NCBI RefSeq assembly: GCF_031845375.1
Contig: NZ_JAVREK010000002.1
Coordinates: 334,918 to 398,917, forward strand
Reading direction: 5' to 3'
Source: Streptomonospora wellingtoniae
Lineage (GTDB): Bacteria; Actinomycetota; Actinomycetes; Streptosporangiales; Streptosporangiaceae
Length of the DNA: 64,000 nucleotides
The position numbers and the translations under genes were made by a program. This document shows, piece by piece, positions 53,527-61,497 of this stretch. Within the stretch, counting starts at the first letter, position 1, and each line of letters begins with the position of its first letter. A model generated the notes under the pieces. The model did no database searches and was not told where the DNA came from. It saw only the letters and a list, made by a program, of their open reading frames with translations.

Positions 53527-54224
53527 CGCGCCTCCCCGCCGTCGCGGGGGCGGCCCTTGAGGGTGCGGCCCTCCTCCTCGGCGACCTCGCCGAGCACGCG
53601 GCCGCTGAGCACCGAGTGCGGCTGGGTGGAGACCGGGTTGCGCCGTGCGTCGGCGCCGGAGTCGCGCTCCTTGACCAGCAGCCACGCCTCCCCTCCGTCT
53701 TCGTCCTCGCCGGAACGGAACCGGTTGAGCGCGAAGCGGCCGGCCAGCTTCTCGCCGTGCAGTTCGAAGGAGACGTGCCCGTGCTCCAGACCCTCGGCCA
53801 TTCTCATGGGCTCCCCCTGCTTGGCGGTGGTGTTGGCGTAGGTGCCGGTGTCCCACACGATCACGGTGCCGCCGCCGTAGTCGCCGGCGGGGATCGAGCC
53901 CTCGAACTCGGCGTAGTCGAGCGGGTGGTCCTCGGTGGGCACGGCCAGGCGCTTGTCGCGCGGGTCGGTCGAGGGGCCCTTGGGCACGGCCCAGGACTTG
54001 AGTACGCCGTCGACCTCCAGCCGCAGGTCGTAGTGCTCGCGCCGGGCGACGTGGCGCTGGACCACGAACAGCGGCCCTTCGCCGTCCGGCCGCTCGAAAC
54101 CGCCGCCCTCGGGCTCGGCGGTGCGGTCGAAGTCGCGCCTGCGCCGGTACTCCGACAGCGCCGAGCCCTGCTCGGAGCCTTTCCCAAAGCCCTGCCCCTG
54201 CCCGGACTTCGCGGACCGGTCCAT
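53523..54224 (-). CDS. LigD-type 3'-phosphoesterase domain protein
   Basis: A 233-residue stand-alone protein equivalent to the LigD phosphoesterase domain, which trims 3' ends. The catalytic residues are in RHVARREHYDLRLEVDGVLKSWAVPKGPS (His, His, Asp) and YGGGTVIVWDTGTY, typical of the family. The N-terminal 45 residues and C-terminal 40 are disordered. It forms a translationally coupled pair with the polymerase gene that follows. The two together resemble split LigD proteins known from other actinobacteria. Confidence 0.88.
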   Translation of the reverse strand: MDRSAKSGQGQGFGKGSEQGSALSEYRRRRDFDRTAEPEGGGFERPDGEGPLFVVQRHVARREHYDLRLEVDGVLKSWAVPKGPSTDPRDKRLAVPTEDHPLDYAEFEGSIPAGDYGGGTVIVWDTGTYANTTAKQGEPMRMAEGLEHGHVSFELHGEKLAGRFALNRFRSGEDEDGGEAWLLVKERDSGADARRNPVSTQPHSVLSGRVLGEVAEEEGRTLKGRPRDGGEAR

Positions 54225-54305
54225 GGTTCACCCCCGACGGCGGTGGCCGCACGCCTTCGACGGCGCGGCTACCCGCCCCGTGCACCGTTACACGCGGCGG
54301 GGATG

Positions 54306-54335
54306 CCGCCGGGCGGCAGGCGCCCCGCCCGGCGG
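54306..54335 (-). terminator. Hairpin terminator of the secreted nuclease-like gene
   Basis: An 11-bp perfect stem (54306-54316 with 54325-54335) with an 8-base loop, 8 bp after the stop at 54344 in the direction of transcription. It separates this gene from the phosphoesterase-polymerase pair. Confidence 0.65.
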
Positions 54336-54343
54336 TCGGCAGG

Positions 54344-55597
54344 TCAGCGGCAGCAGACGTCGAGCCAGACCAGGTGGTGGTCGGACGCCTTCGCGGCGGC
54401 CTCGGCACCGGGGCGGCCCTCGGCCGGCCAGAACACGCGGGTGTCGGCCACCGGCAGCCCGCGGGAGGGCAGGACGTAGTCCACGCGCAGGTTGCCCGGC
54501 TCCGGCTCGCCGAAGTCGGCGGTGTCCAGGGCGGGGTCGCCGGTGTGCTCTGCGTTGGCGCCGCCCTGCTCTCGTGCGGCCTGCGGCGCGCCCTCGCTGG
54601 TGGGCCGCACGCCGCCCTCGACGCGGTCCGACTCCAGCAACTGGAGGACGGCGCGGGGGTGGCCGTCGCCGTCCTCGGGGTCGGCGTTGAGGTCGCCGGC
54701 GATCACGAACCGCGCACCGGGGGGCAGGCCGCCGCGCCGCCCCTCGTCGTCGTAGATGTAGCCGCTGCGGTGCGGCGAGACGTAGTCGGCGAAGAACCTG
54801 TTCTCGTCGTGGTTGCGGGTGACGTTGCGCTTCTCCGGGCCGTCGAAGCTCGGCGGCGTGGGGTGGGAGGCGAGCAGGTGCACGGGGCGCCCGCGGCCCA
54901 GGCGCACGGGCACGTCCCAGTGGCTCTTGGAGGACAGCCGCAGTTTCGCGCGCTCCTGCTCGGAGTAGTAGTCCTCGCCGGTCTCGGGGTCGGTGGGCAG
55001 CAGCGCGCCGGGCATGTCGGCCCAGCGGAAGGTCTGGAACGTGCGCACGGCGCCGCGGTCGATCGGATAGCGCGAGTAGACCACCATCCCGTACTGGCCG
55101 GGGAACGCGCCGAAACCGTAGGCGTCGCCGGCGTAGCCGGGAGCGCCCGGCTCGGTGACCGCCCGGCCGTCGTTGTCCAGGTCGAACCCCGAGGCCACGC
55201 CGGTGTTGACGGGTGCGGTGTAGCGGTACCGGTAGCGGATGGGCTCGGCGCCGTTCTGGGCGCGCGCGAGGTAGTTGCGCTGGAACAGCGCGGCGGCGCG
55301 GCCCTGCTCGTCGTAGTCGAACTCGTTGACGAGCAGCACGTCGGGGCGGGTGCGCTGGACGACTTCGGCGGCGGCCTGCGCCTGCTCGTCGCCGGGGTCC
55401 GACAGGTCCTCGACCAGAGTGCCCTGGTAGGGCCTGTTCAGCGAGGCGTTGAACGTCGCGAAGCGCACGGTGCCGCCGCGGCCGCCGTCGGGGGCGCCGT
55501 GACCGCCGCCGCGGTCGGCTTGGGCGGTGGGTGCGGCGGCCAGCGTGCAGGCCAGCGCCGCCGAGAGCGCGAGCAGCGTGGGACGGGTGCGGGGCAT
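54344..55597 (-). CDS. Secreted endonuclease/exonuclease/phosphatase family protein
   Basis: A 417-residue protein with an N-terminal signal peptide (MPRTRPTLLALSAALACTLAAAPTAQA, cleavage after about residue 27) and an EEP (DNase I-like) domain: TFNASLN, NEFDYDEQG, GAVRTFQTF, GDLNADPEDGDG, DYVLPS and the C-terminal SDHHLVWLD. The family includes nucleases and phosphodiesterases that need a divalent metal. It is unrelated in sequence to a known extracellular nuclease that I can name. ATG at 55597 has AAGGA upstream; longer open frame lacks a signal peptide. Confidence 0.87.
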   Translation of the reverse strand: MPRTRPTLLALSAALACTLAAAPTAQADRGGGHGAPDGGRGGTVRFATFNASLNRPYQGTLVEDLSDPGDEQAQAAAEVVQRTRPDVLLVNEFDYDEQGRAAALFQRNYLARAQNGAEPIRYRYRYTAPVNTGVASGFDLDNDGRAVTEPGAPGYAGDAYGFGAFPGQYGMVVYSRYPIDRGAVRTFQTFRWADMPGALLPTDPETGEDYYSEQERAKLRLSSKSHWDVPVRLGRGRPVHLLASHPTPPSFDGPEKRNVTRNHDENRFFADYVSPHRSGYIYDDEGRRGGLPPGARFVIAGDLNADPEDGDGHPRAVLQLLESDRVEGGVRPTSEGAPQAAREQGGANAEHTGDPALDTADFGEPEPGNLRVDYVLPSRGLPVADTRVFWPAEGRPGAEAAAKASDHHLVWLDVCCR

Positions 55598-55747
55598 GGG
55601 GGAGTCCTTTCCGAGCCGGGGCGTCCGGTGGGCACCGGGCATCGCGCGCCCGGCGGTATCCCACCGTGCCACCGGCGGGCATCACCGCGTGGATAACCGG
55701 GTGAACAGTTCCGCGGCCGATGCGGGCAGCCCCGGGGCCGATCGCCG

Positions 55748-55776
55748 TTGACGGAGGCGAGTTATAGATATATCGT
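55748..55776 (+). promoter_or_regulatory. padR promoter
   Basis: TTGACG (55748-55753) and TATCGT (55771-55776) with a 17-bp spacer, in the AT-richest stretch of the window. Transcription should start near 55783, in front of the operator dyad and about 65 bases before the ATG. Confidence 0.65.
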
Positions 55777-55783
55777 AAAACTA

Positions 55784-55809
55784 TCTCGATAGGACCTAAT
55801 ATATCGAGA
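55784..55809. promoter_or_regulatory. Candidate PadR operator dyad
   Basis: TCTCGATA (55784-55791) and TATCGAGA (55802-55809) are perfect 8-bp inverted arms around a 10-base spacer, just after the predicted padR start point. The 18-bp centre-to-centre distance and the position suit autorepression by a dimeric winged-helix regulator. The further TATCG at 55823-55827 may be an extra half-site. Confidence 0.55.
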
Positions 55810-55846
55810 CAGATAAAGAAGTATCGACTACCACGGGGGTATCACG

Positions 55847-56746
55847 ATGACTGCGATGTCGATGCCGTGGTCGTGGGGGCAGCGCGCGGGGATGCCCGGG
55901 CGCGGCGCCTGCGGTCCCGGCGACGAGACCGCCGCCGACCGCGCCGATGAGGCGGGGGCGCGCCGGGCCGACGGCTGGCGCGGTCCGCACGGCTTCCACG
56001 GGGGGCCCGGCGGACGCCTGCAGCGGATGGCGGCCTGGGCGCAGGGACCGCGCGGCGGCTGGCCGGGCGGACCGGTCCCGCCCGTTCCTCCGGGGCCTCC
56101 ACCTCCTCCCGGGCCGCACGGGGCGCCGTGGGGCGGAGGTCCGTTCCCGCCCGGGAGCGGCGGGCCCTTCGGCGGGGGCGGGCACCGGCGCCGCGGGGGG
56201 CCGCGGGCCCGCCGCGGCGACGTCCGCACCGGAATCCTGCTGCTACTGGCGGAGGAGCCGCGCAGCGGCTACGAGATCATCCGCGATGGCCGCGAGCGCA
56301 GCGGGAACGCCTGGCGCCCCAGTTCGGGGTCGGTGTATCCGATGCTGCAGCAGCTGGAGGACGAGGGCCTGGTGCGCCCGGCCGAGGACGCCCACGGCCG
56401 GCGCCGCCCGTTCGAGTTGACCGACGAGGGCCGTGAGTACGTCGAGCGCGAGGCCGCCGACCTCACCCCGCCCTGGGAGGCCGTCTCTGAGCAGCACGAG
56501 GACGCCATGGCCCGGTATGCCGAGATCAGCTCGCTGGCCTACCAGCTGGCGGCCGCGGCCGCCCAGGTCGCCCAGGCGGGGACCGACGAGCAGGCCGAGC
56601 GCGCCAAGCGGCTGCTGTCCGAGACCAAGCGGGGCCTCTACCGCATCCTCGCCGAGGACGACGGTTCCAGCGACGACGCGCCCGGGGACGTCGGCGACCC
56701 CGGCGGCGAGGAGCTGTATCGGGACGGCCCCGGTCCAAGGGGATAG
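55847..56746 (+). CDS. PadR family transcriptional regulator with Gly/Pro-rich N-terminus
   Basis: A 299-residue protein. Residues 1-120 are a disordered Gly/Pro/Arg-rich extension. The PadR winged-helix domain starts at RGDVRTGILLLLAEEPRSGYEIIRDG and includes PSSGSVYPMLQQLEDEGLVRPAEDAHGRRRPFELTDEGREYV. A C-terminal helical region for dimerisation follows. Such extended PadR proteins exist in actinobacteria; their ligands are often unknown. It has its own AT-rich promoter with a dyad. A hairpin terminator follows at 56756-56785. Confidence 0.88.
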   Translation: MTAMSMPWSWGQRAGMPGRGACGPGDETAADRADEAGARRADGWRGPHGFHGGPGGRLQRMAAWAQGPRGGWPGGPVPPVPPGPPPPPGPHGAPWGGGPFPPGSGGPFGGGGHRRRGGPRARRGDVRTGILLLLAEEPRSGYEIIRDGRERSGNAWRPSSGSVYPMLQQLEDEGLVRPAEDAHGRRRPFELTDEGREYVEREAADLTPPWEAVSEQHEDAMARYAEISSLAYQLAAAAAQVAQAGTDEQAERAKRLLSETKRGLYRILAEDDGSSDDAPGDVGDPGGEELYRDGPGPRG

Positions 56747-56755
56747 GGGGCGGCA

Positions 56756-56785
56756 CTCCCGGCGGCGCCCCCGCGCCGCCGGGAG
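56756..56785 (+). terminator. Hairpin terminator after padR
   Basis: A perfect 12-bp stem (56756-56767 with 56774-56785) with a 6-base loop, 10 bp after the padR stop. Confidence 0.7.
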
Positions 56786-57474
56786 CCTCCCGCTGCGCGG
56801 GACGGCCGCGGGGGCGCCGTCCCGGCCGGGTGCGGGTCCGCGCCGCGCGCGTACGACGCGCGGAGGGCGCCCCCGTACCCGCCCTCGTGCGGTCGCGTTC
56901 CGGTCGTGCCGTTCGGCCGGATCACCGCCTCGCCCGGCCCGCACGCTCACCCACCTGTTCGGCGACGGCGCACGTGGGGCGCCCGCGGCCCAGGCGACCT
57001 CCGCGGTCCCCAGCCCCGCGCGGGACAGGCGCGGGCGAGTCCGGTCCCGCTCACGTTCCCGAACGAGCGCAGCCGTCCCTGAGGGCGCCGGAAACCGGTA
57101 CCGGCAGCGGGAGGAACTCGCGGTCGGCCGGACGCGGCCGAGATGGTCGATGACAGCCGCGTGACGGGTGTCGCCGCGGGTCTTCGCGCCCTGCGACGAC
57201 GCCGCCCACCGACATCGGTGGAGAGGTCGGCAGCGGGGCGGCCGCCGCGAGGCCCTGGCGAAGGTCGGCGCATTTCTCCCGTACGGTTGAGCGGTGCCAC
57301 TCCAGTCAAGCCGTGAGCATGGTGCGCTCGCCGGCCGACGTCGGGCGTCCACCCGGGCACGGGCGGCGGGGGAATGCGGGCGGCTTCGGCCGTCAGCGGG
57401 GGGTCGGAGCATCGGAGTTCGGTGGCACCGGAATCAGGCAACAGACCCGACCGGACGAGGGGGTGCGGCGGCCG
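56786..57474. other. Long intergenic region
   Basis: Nearly 690 bp without a credible gene. Open frames on both strands have Arg/Pro/Gly-rich products without domains. TACGGT at 57284-57289 may be a -10 box for the membrane-protein gene that follows, since a GTG lies 5 bases later in another frame. Otherwise nothing was recognised. Confidence 0.4.
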
Positions 57475-58047
57475 ATGACCCGCCGGAGACTCACCGTGGG
57501 CGGTACCGTCCTGGGCTGCACAGCCGTGCTGGGGTTGCCGCTGGGCCTGCTGTGGTGGCTGTTGGCCCCGCGTCCGCGGGTCACCGTCGGGCGCGACGGC
57601 GCCGTCCTGCCCTTCCCCGTCTCCGAGACGGCGTTCGCGGTCGACGGCTACTTCGCGCTCATCATGATGGGGGCCGGCCTGCTGTGCGGCTACGCCGTCT
57701 ACATCCTCCAGTACCGGCTTGCGGCGCGCGACGCGACCGACCTGCGCATGGCGTGCCTGCTGGGCATGGCGGCCGGATCGCTGCTGGGCTCCCTCGCCGC
57801 GTGGCAGACGGGCACCCTCATCGACGCCGCGGAGTTCCAGCGGGCGGTGGAGTCCGCGAGCCCGGGCACCGTGATCCGCTCCGGATTGCGGCTGGACGCA
57901 CTCAGCGCCCTGATGGCCTGGCCGTTCGTGGCGGTGCTGCAGTACGCGCTCTTCGACGCGGTGAGCCTGTGGCGCGGCGACCTGCCTGCACGGCGCCGTT
58001 TCGCCGACGACGGGGAGGACGCGGCGGACTCCGCCGAGCGCCGTTGA
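57475..58047 (+). CDS. Membrane protein, DUF2567-like
   Basis: A protein of about 190 residues with four membrane helices (about 6-28, 60-80, 98-118, 140-160) and a soluble loop PRVTVGRDGAVLPFPVSETAF between the first two. The pattern GLPLGLLWWLLAPRPRV resembles actinobacterial DUF2567 proteins; I am not certain of the family. ATG at 57475 is used; GTG at 57463 and further upstream starts are possible. Its TGA stop (58045-58047) is formed by the left arm of repeat copy C. Confidence 0.65.
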   Translation: MTRRRLTVGGTVLGCTAVLGLPLGLLWWLLAPRPRVTVGRDGAVLPFPVSETAFAVDGYFALIMMGAGLLCGYAVYILQYRLAARDATDLRMACLLGMAAGSLLGSLAAWQTGTLIDAAEFQRAVESASPGTVIRSGLRLDALSALMAWPFVAVLQYALFDAVSLWRGDLPARRRFADDGEDAADSAERR

Positions 58048-58100
58048 TCTTGTAGCTATCGTGAAGGAAATCGATTTCCAGTGACGATGGCTACAAGATC
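58046..58100. repeat. Palindromic repeat, copy C
   Basis: The same 55-bp element: left arm 58046-58061 (one base different, giving a G-U pair) and right arm 58085-58100, with the 23-base centre and nested hairpin GGAAA/TTTCC around TCGA. It overlaps the ends of both flanking genes: the TGA of the upstream membrane-protein gene is at 58045-58047 and the stop of the convergent gene is at 58099-58101. It thus supplies both stop codons. Confidence 0.9.
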
Positions 58101-59118
58101 AGCAGTGGTATGCCCCGCTGCCGCACGCCGACGCGAACGAGCACACCGCCGCGAGCTCCCCGCACTCCGGCATCCGGCCGCCGCGCAGGCGCCGGCGCCG
58201 GCCGCGCCGAAGCGCGCGGAATCCGAGCAGGGCGGTGGACCGCACCGCCGCCTGCGTGGAGTCGTCGCCTTCGGGCAGCGCGTGTGCCTCGGCCAGCAGC
58301 GTGTCCCCGGCGGCGGTGCGCGGGCCGAGCTTGCCGCCGGTCAGCCGGTAGAGGCACTGCAGCAGCGACCAGCCCGCCAGCAGCGCCAGCAGCGCCGACG
58401 GGGCGCGTGGCGCCGGTACGACGGGGATCGCGGCGGCGGCGACCGCGCCCGACACGGCGACCGCGCCCGGCATGCCGCCCAGGAGCCGCCCGCTGACGTA
58501 GACCAGCGTCGGGTAGGCGATCAGCACCCCGGCGAACACCAGCGGGACCGCGTCGAACCGCTCACCCTCGGGGATCACGGCCCACAGCACCACGCCGCCG
58601 CCGGCGAGCACGCCCGCCGCGCCGGCGAGCATGTGCAGCCCCCAGGCGGCGCTGCGCAGTAGCGCGACCCGCGCCAGACGGTCGGGAGCGAGGAACAGGC
58701 CCAGCCGGCGCAGCCGCCACAGCACGGCCGTGGCCGGGTCGGCCCGGGCGGCCAGCCGCACGAGCTGGTCGGCCGCCAGGGAACGGGAGGAGTCCAGCCG
58801 CGCGTCCAGCAGGCGGGTGAAGGGCGCCGACGAGAGCCGGTCGGGTCGCTGCTCGGCATGCTGGGGCCGGGCGACCAGCCCGTGTCCGCGGGCGACCGCA
58901 CGCCCGCTCAGGTACAGCTCGGCCAGCGCGACCTCGCCCATGCGCTGGCGGCCGCCGGCCAGCATGGCCAGCTCGAAGGGGTCTAGGTCTTCGGCGCCCA
59001 CGGGCGGGCGCTGCGGCCCGCGGCGGCGGATGCGCGCGTAGGCCAGTCGCGTGACGATGTAGCAGGCGGCGACTGCCAGGTAGCCCAGCGTCGTGGTCCA
59101 CACGATCCCGGCGACCAT
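58099..59118 (-). CDS. TIGR04222-like membrane protein
   Basis: A 339-residue protein with an N-terminal membrane helix (about 3-22), a soluble region with DPFELAMLAGGRQRMGEVALAELYLSGR, which matches the TIGR04222 signature, and three or four further helices (about 165-255). Many TIGR04222 proteins end in a Gly/Cys-rich tail; here the end is ACGSGAYHC, with the stop inside the palindromic repeat. ATG at 59118 follows GAAGGAGG. Function unknown. It is convergent with the DUF2567-like gene. Confidence 0.82.
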   Translation of the reverse strand: MVAGIVWTTTLGYLAVAACYIVTRLAYARIRRRGPQRPPVGAEDLDPFELAMLAGGRQRMGEVALAELYLSGRAVARGHGLVARPQHAEQRPDRLSSAPFTRLLDARLDSSRSLAADQLVRLAARADPATAVLWRLRRLGLFLAPDRLARVALLRSAAWGLHMLAGAAGVLAGGGVVLWAVIPEGERFDAVPLVFAGVLIAYPTLVYVSGRLLGGMPGAVAVSGAVAAAAIPVVPAPRAPSALLALLAGWSLLQCLYRLTGGKLGPRTAAGDTLLAEAHALPEGDDSTQAAVRSTALLGFRALRRGRRRRLRGGRMPECGELAAVCSFASACGSGAYHC

Positions 59119-59344
59119 CGCGCCTCCTTCACGCGCCCCGCTCTATTCATCTCGGTGAGACAACCGTAAGTCGCAAGGGGCACCGAGGAAAGAGGCCGCG
59201 GGGCCCCGCTCGGCCCCGGATCCGTGCCCTATGGGGGCCGCGGGCGCGCGGCGCGGCGGTGCACGGGGCCGGTGCCCGCGCTTGGGCCGCGCCGCCTCCC
59301 GGCCCGCGCGGCGCAGGTGCGGAGTCCGGGCGGTGGCCGTGCGG
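59119..59344. other. Intergenic region
   Basis: The 226 bp between the TIGR04222-like gene (starts at 59118, minus strand) and the YbaK gene (ends at 59345, minus strand). The AT-richer stretch near 59145-59175 probably holds the promoter of the former gene; boxes could not be fixed. No gene here. Confidence 0.4.
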
Positions 59345-59917
59345 TCAGGGGGCCGCGATGGGGGCGGACGTGGCCTCGGCGGTACGTACCAGGTCGGCGG
59401 GGGACAGCTCCATCTGCAGGCCGCGGCGGCCCGCTGAGACGAACACGGTGTCGTGGCCGGCGGCCGAGGAGTCGACGACGGTCCGCAGCCGCTTGCGCTG
59501 GCCCAGCGGGCTGATGCCGCCCACCACGTAGCCGGTGGCGCGCTCTGCGTCGGGCACCCGGGCCATGATCGCGCGCTTGCCGCCCGCGGCGGCCGCCAGC
59601 GCCTTCAGGTCCAGACCGCCCGCGACCGGCACCACCCCCACCGTCAGGCGCCCGTCGACCTCCGCCACCAGCGTCTTGAACACGCGGTCGGAGCCCACGC
59701 CCAGGGCGCGGGCCGCATCCTCGCCGTAGGAGGATCCGGAGCCGTCCCCGGTGGCGTCATAGGAGTGCAGCCGGAAGTCGATGCCGGCGCGGTCGGCCGC
59801 GGCCGTCGCCGGAGTCCGCTTGGCGCCCAAGGCGGCCTCCGATCTGTCGTGGGCGGCGGTGCCGACCGCCGTCCCGGATGGGCGTTCCCCCGTGCGCGCA
59901 GACCGGAACCGGCACAC
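59345..59917 (-). CDS. ybaK: YbaK/EbsC-type Cys-tRNA(Pro) deacylase
   Basis: A 190-residue protein whose C-terminal 155 residues are a YbaK/INS domain that hydrolyses mischarged Cys-tRNA(Pro) or similar. Family features are GVGSDRVFKTLVAEVDG with the catalytic Lys, VPVAGGLDLKALAAAAGGKRA and VGGISPLGQRKRL. GTG at 59917 has GAGG 8 bases upstream, inside the end of the LON-domain gene; the 10-bp gap to that gene suggests an operon. The N-terminal 35 residues are not conserved, so a later start is possible. Confidence 0.9.
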   Translation of the reverse strand: MCRFRSARTGERPSGTAVGTAAHDRSEAALGAKRTPATAAADRAGIDFRLHSYDATGDGSGSSYGEDAARALGVGSDRVFKTLVAEVDGRLTVGVVPVAGGLDLKALAAAAGGKRAIMARVPDAERATGYVVGGISPLGQRKRLRTVVDSSAAGHDTVFVSAGRRGLQMELSPADLVRTAEATSAPIAAP

Positions 59918-59927
59918 CGTTCCGGCC

Positions 59928-60602
59928 TCAGTTCAGGCTGACCTCGGGCTGGGGGAGGTGCTCCGCCGGCAGGACGGGCAGAGAGGTCAGCACGCGGTTC
60001 TCCCGGCGCAGCAGGACGGCGGCCGTCTGCAGGCGCTGGGCGGCGTGGTCGGCCTCCAGCAGCCGCTGCTTGTCGCCCTGATCGACCACCATGGTCGCCG
60101 CGACCGTATAGGACAGCGGCAGGGGGGCCGAGGGGAAGTCCCGGGGCGGTTCGGCGGCGACGCCCAGGCCGCGCAGGCGCTCGCAGTAGACGCCGAACAG
60201 GCGCCCGACCCGCTCAGCGTAGTCGTCGGCGCCCTCTCCGACCTCGTCGGGCAGGAATGTGGTCTCGGCGCGGAGATAGCCCTTGGGGCCGGAGTTCTCG
60301 ACGGAGTCGACGCGGAAGCGCGATCCGCCCTCGACCACCACGTCGAACGTGCCGTCGGCGTGCCGGCGGGCCGTTCGGACCTCGGCCGTGCAGCCCACGT
60401 GGGCGAGCTGGGCCGAAGCCTCGCCCACCTCGTGGCCCAGCTCGATCCCCACGACGCCGAAGGTGCCCGACACGGCGTCACCGGGGTCGTCGAGCACGTC
60501 GCCCATGAGGCGGCGATAGCGCTCCTCGAAAACCCGTAGCGGCAGGCGCGCGCCCGGGAACAGCACGCTGTTCAGCGGGAAGAGCGGCAACCGGTGTGGC
60601 AT
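59928..60602 (-). CDS. LON substrate-binding domain protein
   Basis: A 224-residue protein consisting only of the N-terminal substrate-binding domain of Lon protease (LPLFPLNSVLFPGARLPLRVFEERYRRL) and a helical extension. It lacks ATPase and protease domains. Stand-alone LON-domain proteins are widespread in actinobacteria; their role is not established. ATG at 60602 follows CATACT on the minus strand by 6 bases, so it may be leaderless. It is followed by ybaK. Confidence 0.9.
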   Translation of the reverse strand: MPHRLPLFPLNSVLFPGARLPLRVFEERYRRLMGDVLDDPGDAVSGTFGVVGIELGHEVGEASAQLAHVGCTAEVRTARRHADGTFDVVVEGGSRFRVDSVENSGPKGYLRAETTFLPDEVGEGADDYAERVGRLFGVYCERLRGLGVAAEPPRDFPSAPLPLSYTVAATMVVDQGDKQRLLEADHAAQRLQTAAVLLRRENRVLTSLPVLPAEHLPQPEVSLN

Positions 60603-60703
60603 TGCACAAGTATGCCCGACTGTGCGGTGCCCATCCCGGCACGGGCCGGGCGCCGCACAGCCGACCGGGACGTACGGAGCGCGGCCGAGGCGGCCGGCGG
60701 GCC

Positions 60704-61264
60704 TCAGCTGACCGAAGGGCCCGCGGTGTCGGGTGCGTCGTCGGCGTCACCGGTCGACGACAGCTCGCGGTCGACCCAGGTCTCGACGTCGAACATGTTG
60801 CCGTTTCCGCGGTCGACGACGTTCAGCAGAGTCGACATGGTCGAGACCTCCTCGACCTGCTCCTGCAGGAACCAGTTGAGGAACTGCTCACCGGTGTAGT
60901 CGTGCTCGTCGCGGGCCGCCTTGGCGAGCTGCTTGATCTGCTCGGTCACCCGCTGCTCCTGGCGCAGTGCCAGAGCGACGAGTTCGCGCGGCGCGGTGAA
61001 GTCGGTCTCGATTCCGCCGACCCCCGGAATGTCGGGGGAGACGCCGTTGTCGATCAGATACCGCACCATCATGGTGGCGTGGTCGCGCTCCTCCAGCGAT
61101 TGCCGGTAGAAGACCCGGGCGAGCCCGGGAAGGTCGCGGTCGTCGAACCATGCCGCCAGCGCGAAGTACTGGTGCGATGCGGTGAATTCGTGTCCTACCT
61201 GGTCGAGGAGGAGGCGATGGAACTTGGAAAGGCCGTGCTCGGAAGTCCGTGTCGTCGCGTTCAT
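60704..61264 (-). CDS. Ferritin
   Basis: A 186-residue non-haem ferritin (BfrB/FtnA type). The diiron ferroxidase ligands are visible: the Glu of VGHEFTASHQYFAL, the EE..H of SLEERDHATMM, the Glu of LALRQEQ and EQFLNWFLQEQVEE. It stores iron and limits oxidative damage. Its promoter is well defined, with a -35 and -10 and candidate iron boxes farther upstream. It is divergent from hisD; 233 bp separate the starts. Confidence 0.95.
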   Translation of the reverse strand: MNATTRTSEHGLSKFHRLLLDQVGHEFTASHQYFALAAWFDDRDLPGLARVFYRQSLEERDHATMMVRYLIDNGVSPDIPGVGGIETDFTAPRELVALALRQEQRVTEQIKQLAKAARDEHDYTGEQFLNWFLQEQVEEVSTMSTLLNVVDRGNGNMFDVETWVDRELSSTGDADDAPDTAGPSVS

Positions 61265-61270
61265 GCGTTA

Positions 61271-61299
61271 ACAATAGCGCGCCGAAATTTGCTTGTCGA
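61271..61299 (-). promoter_or_regulatory. Ferritin promoter (leaderless)
   Basis: On the minus strand, TCGACA (complement of 61294-61299) and TATTGT (complement of 61271-61276) have a 17-bp spacer, and the ATG follows after 6 bases. The transcript should begin at or near the start codon. Confidence 0.6.
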
Positions 61300-61324
61300 T
61301 TTATGCGGACGTTGCGCTGGACAC

Positions 61325-61385
61325 TTAGGAAAGCCTTGCTCAAGGTGATTTAGGTTAGGTGTCCCGAAGTTAGGCGAAGCTAAAT
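61325..61385. promoter_or_regulatory. Candidate tandem iron (DtxR/IdeR) boxes upstream of ferritin
   Basis: Three TTAGG sites lie 26-86 bp upstream of the ferritin -35 box: TTAGGAAAGCCTTGCTCAA at 61325-61343, TTAGGTTAGGTGTCCCGAA at 61350-61368, and TTAGGCGAAGCTAA at 61370-61383. The second matches 14 of 19 bases of the DtxR/IdeR consensus. In Mycobacterium tuberculosis IdeR activates bfrB from tandem boxes at a similar distance; the same role is inferred here. The last one is also an imperfect TTAG/CTAA dyad. Confidence 0.55.
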
Positions 61386-61485
61386 ACCCCATTATTCGGC
61401 AAGGCTCTCCTCAATTCGGCTCCGCAGGCCCCGAGGGCGGACCGGTCGGCGCCCGAGCGGGGCCCGCCGGCGCCTCCGCGGCCCC

Positions 61486-61491
61486 TAGAAT
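61486..61491 (+). promoter_or_regulatory. Candidate -10 box for a leaderless hisD mRNA
   Basis: TAGAAT ends 6 bases before the GTG at 61498, with no ribosome binding site between. The -35 region is GC-rich and not recognisable. Confidence 0.4.
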
Positions 61492-61497
61492 GAGGCC

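Noticed and set aside
57294..58055. Frame starting 5 bases after a -10-like TACGGT
   Set aside because: The promoter box is attractive, but the frame encodes an Arg-rich shadow of the DUF2567-like membrane protein, which has a credible membrane topology in another frame.
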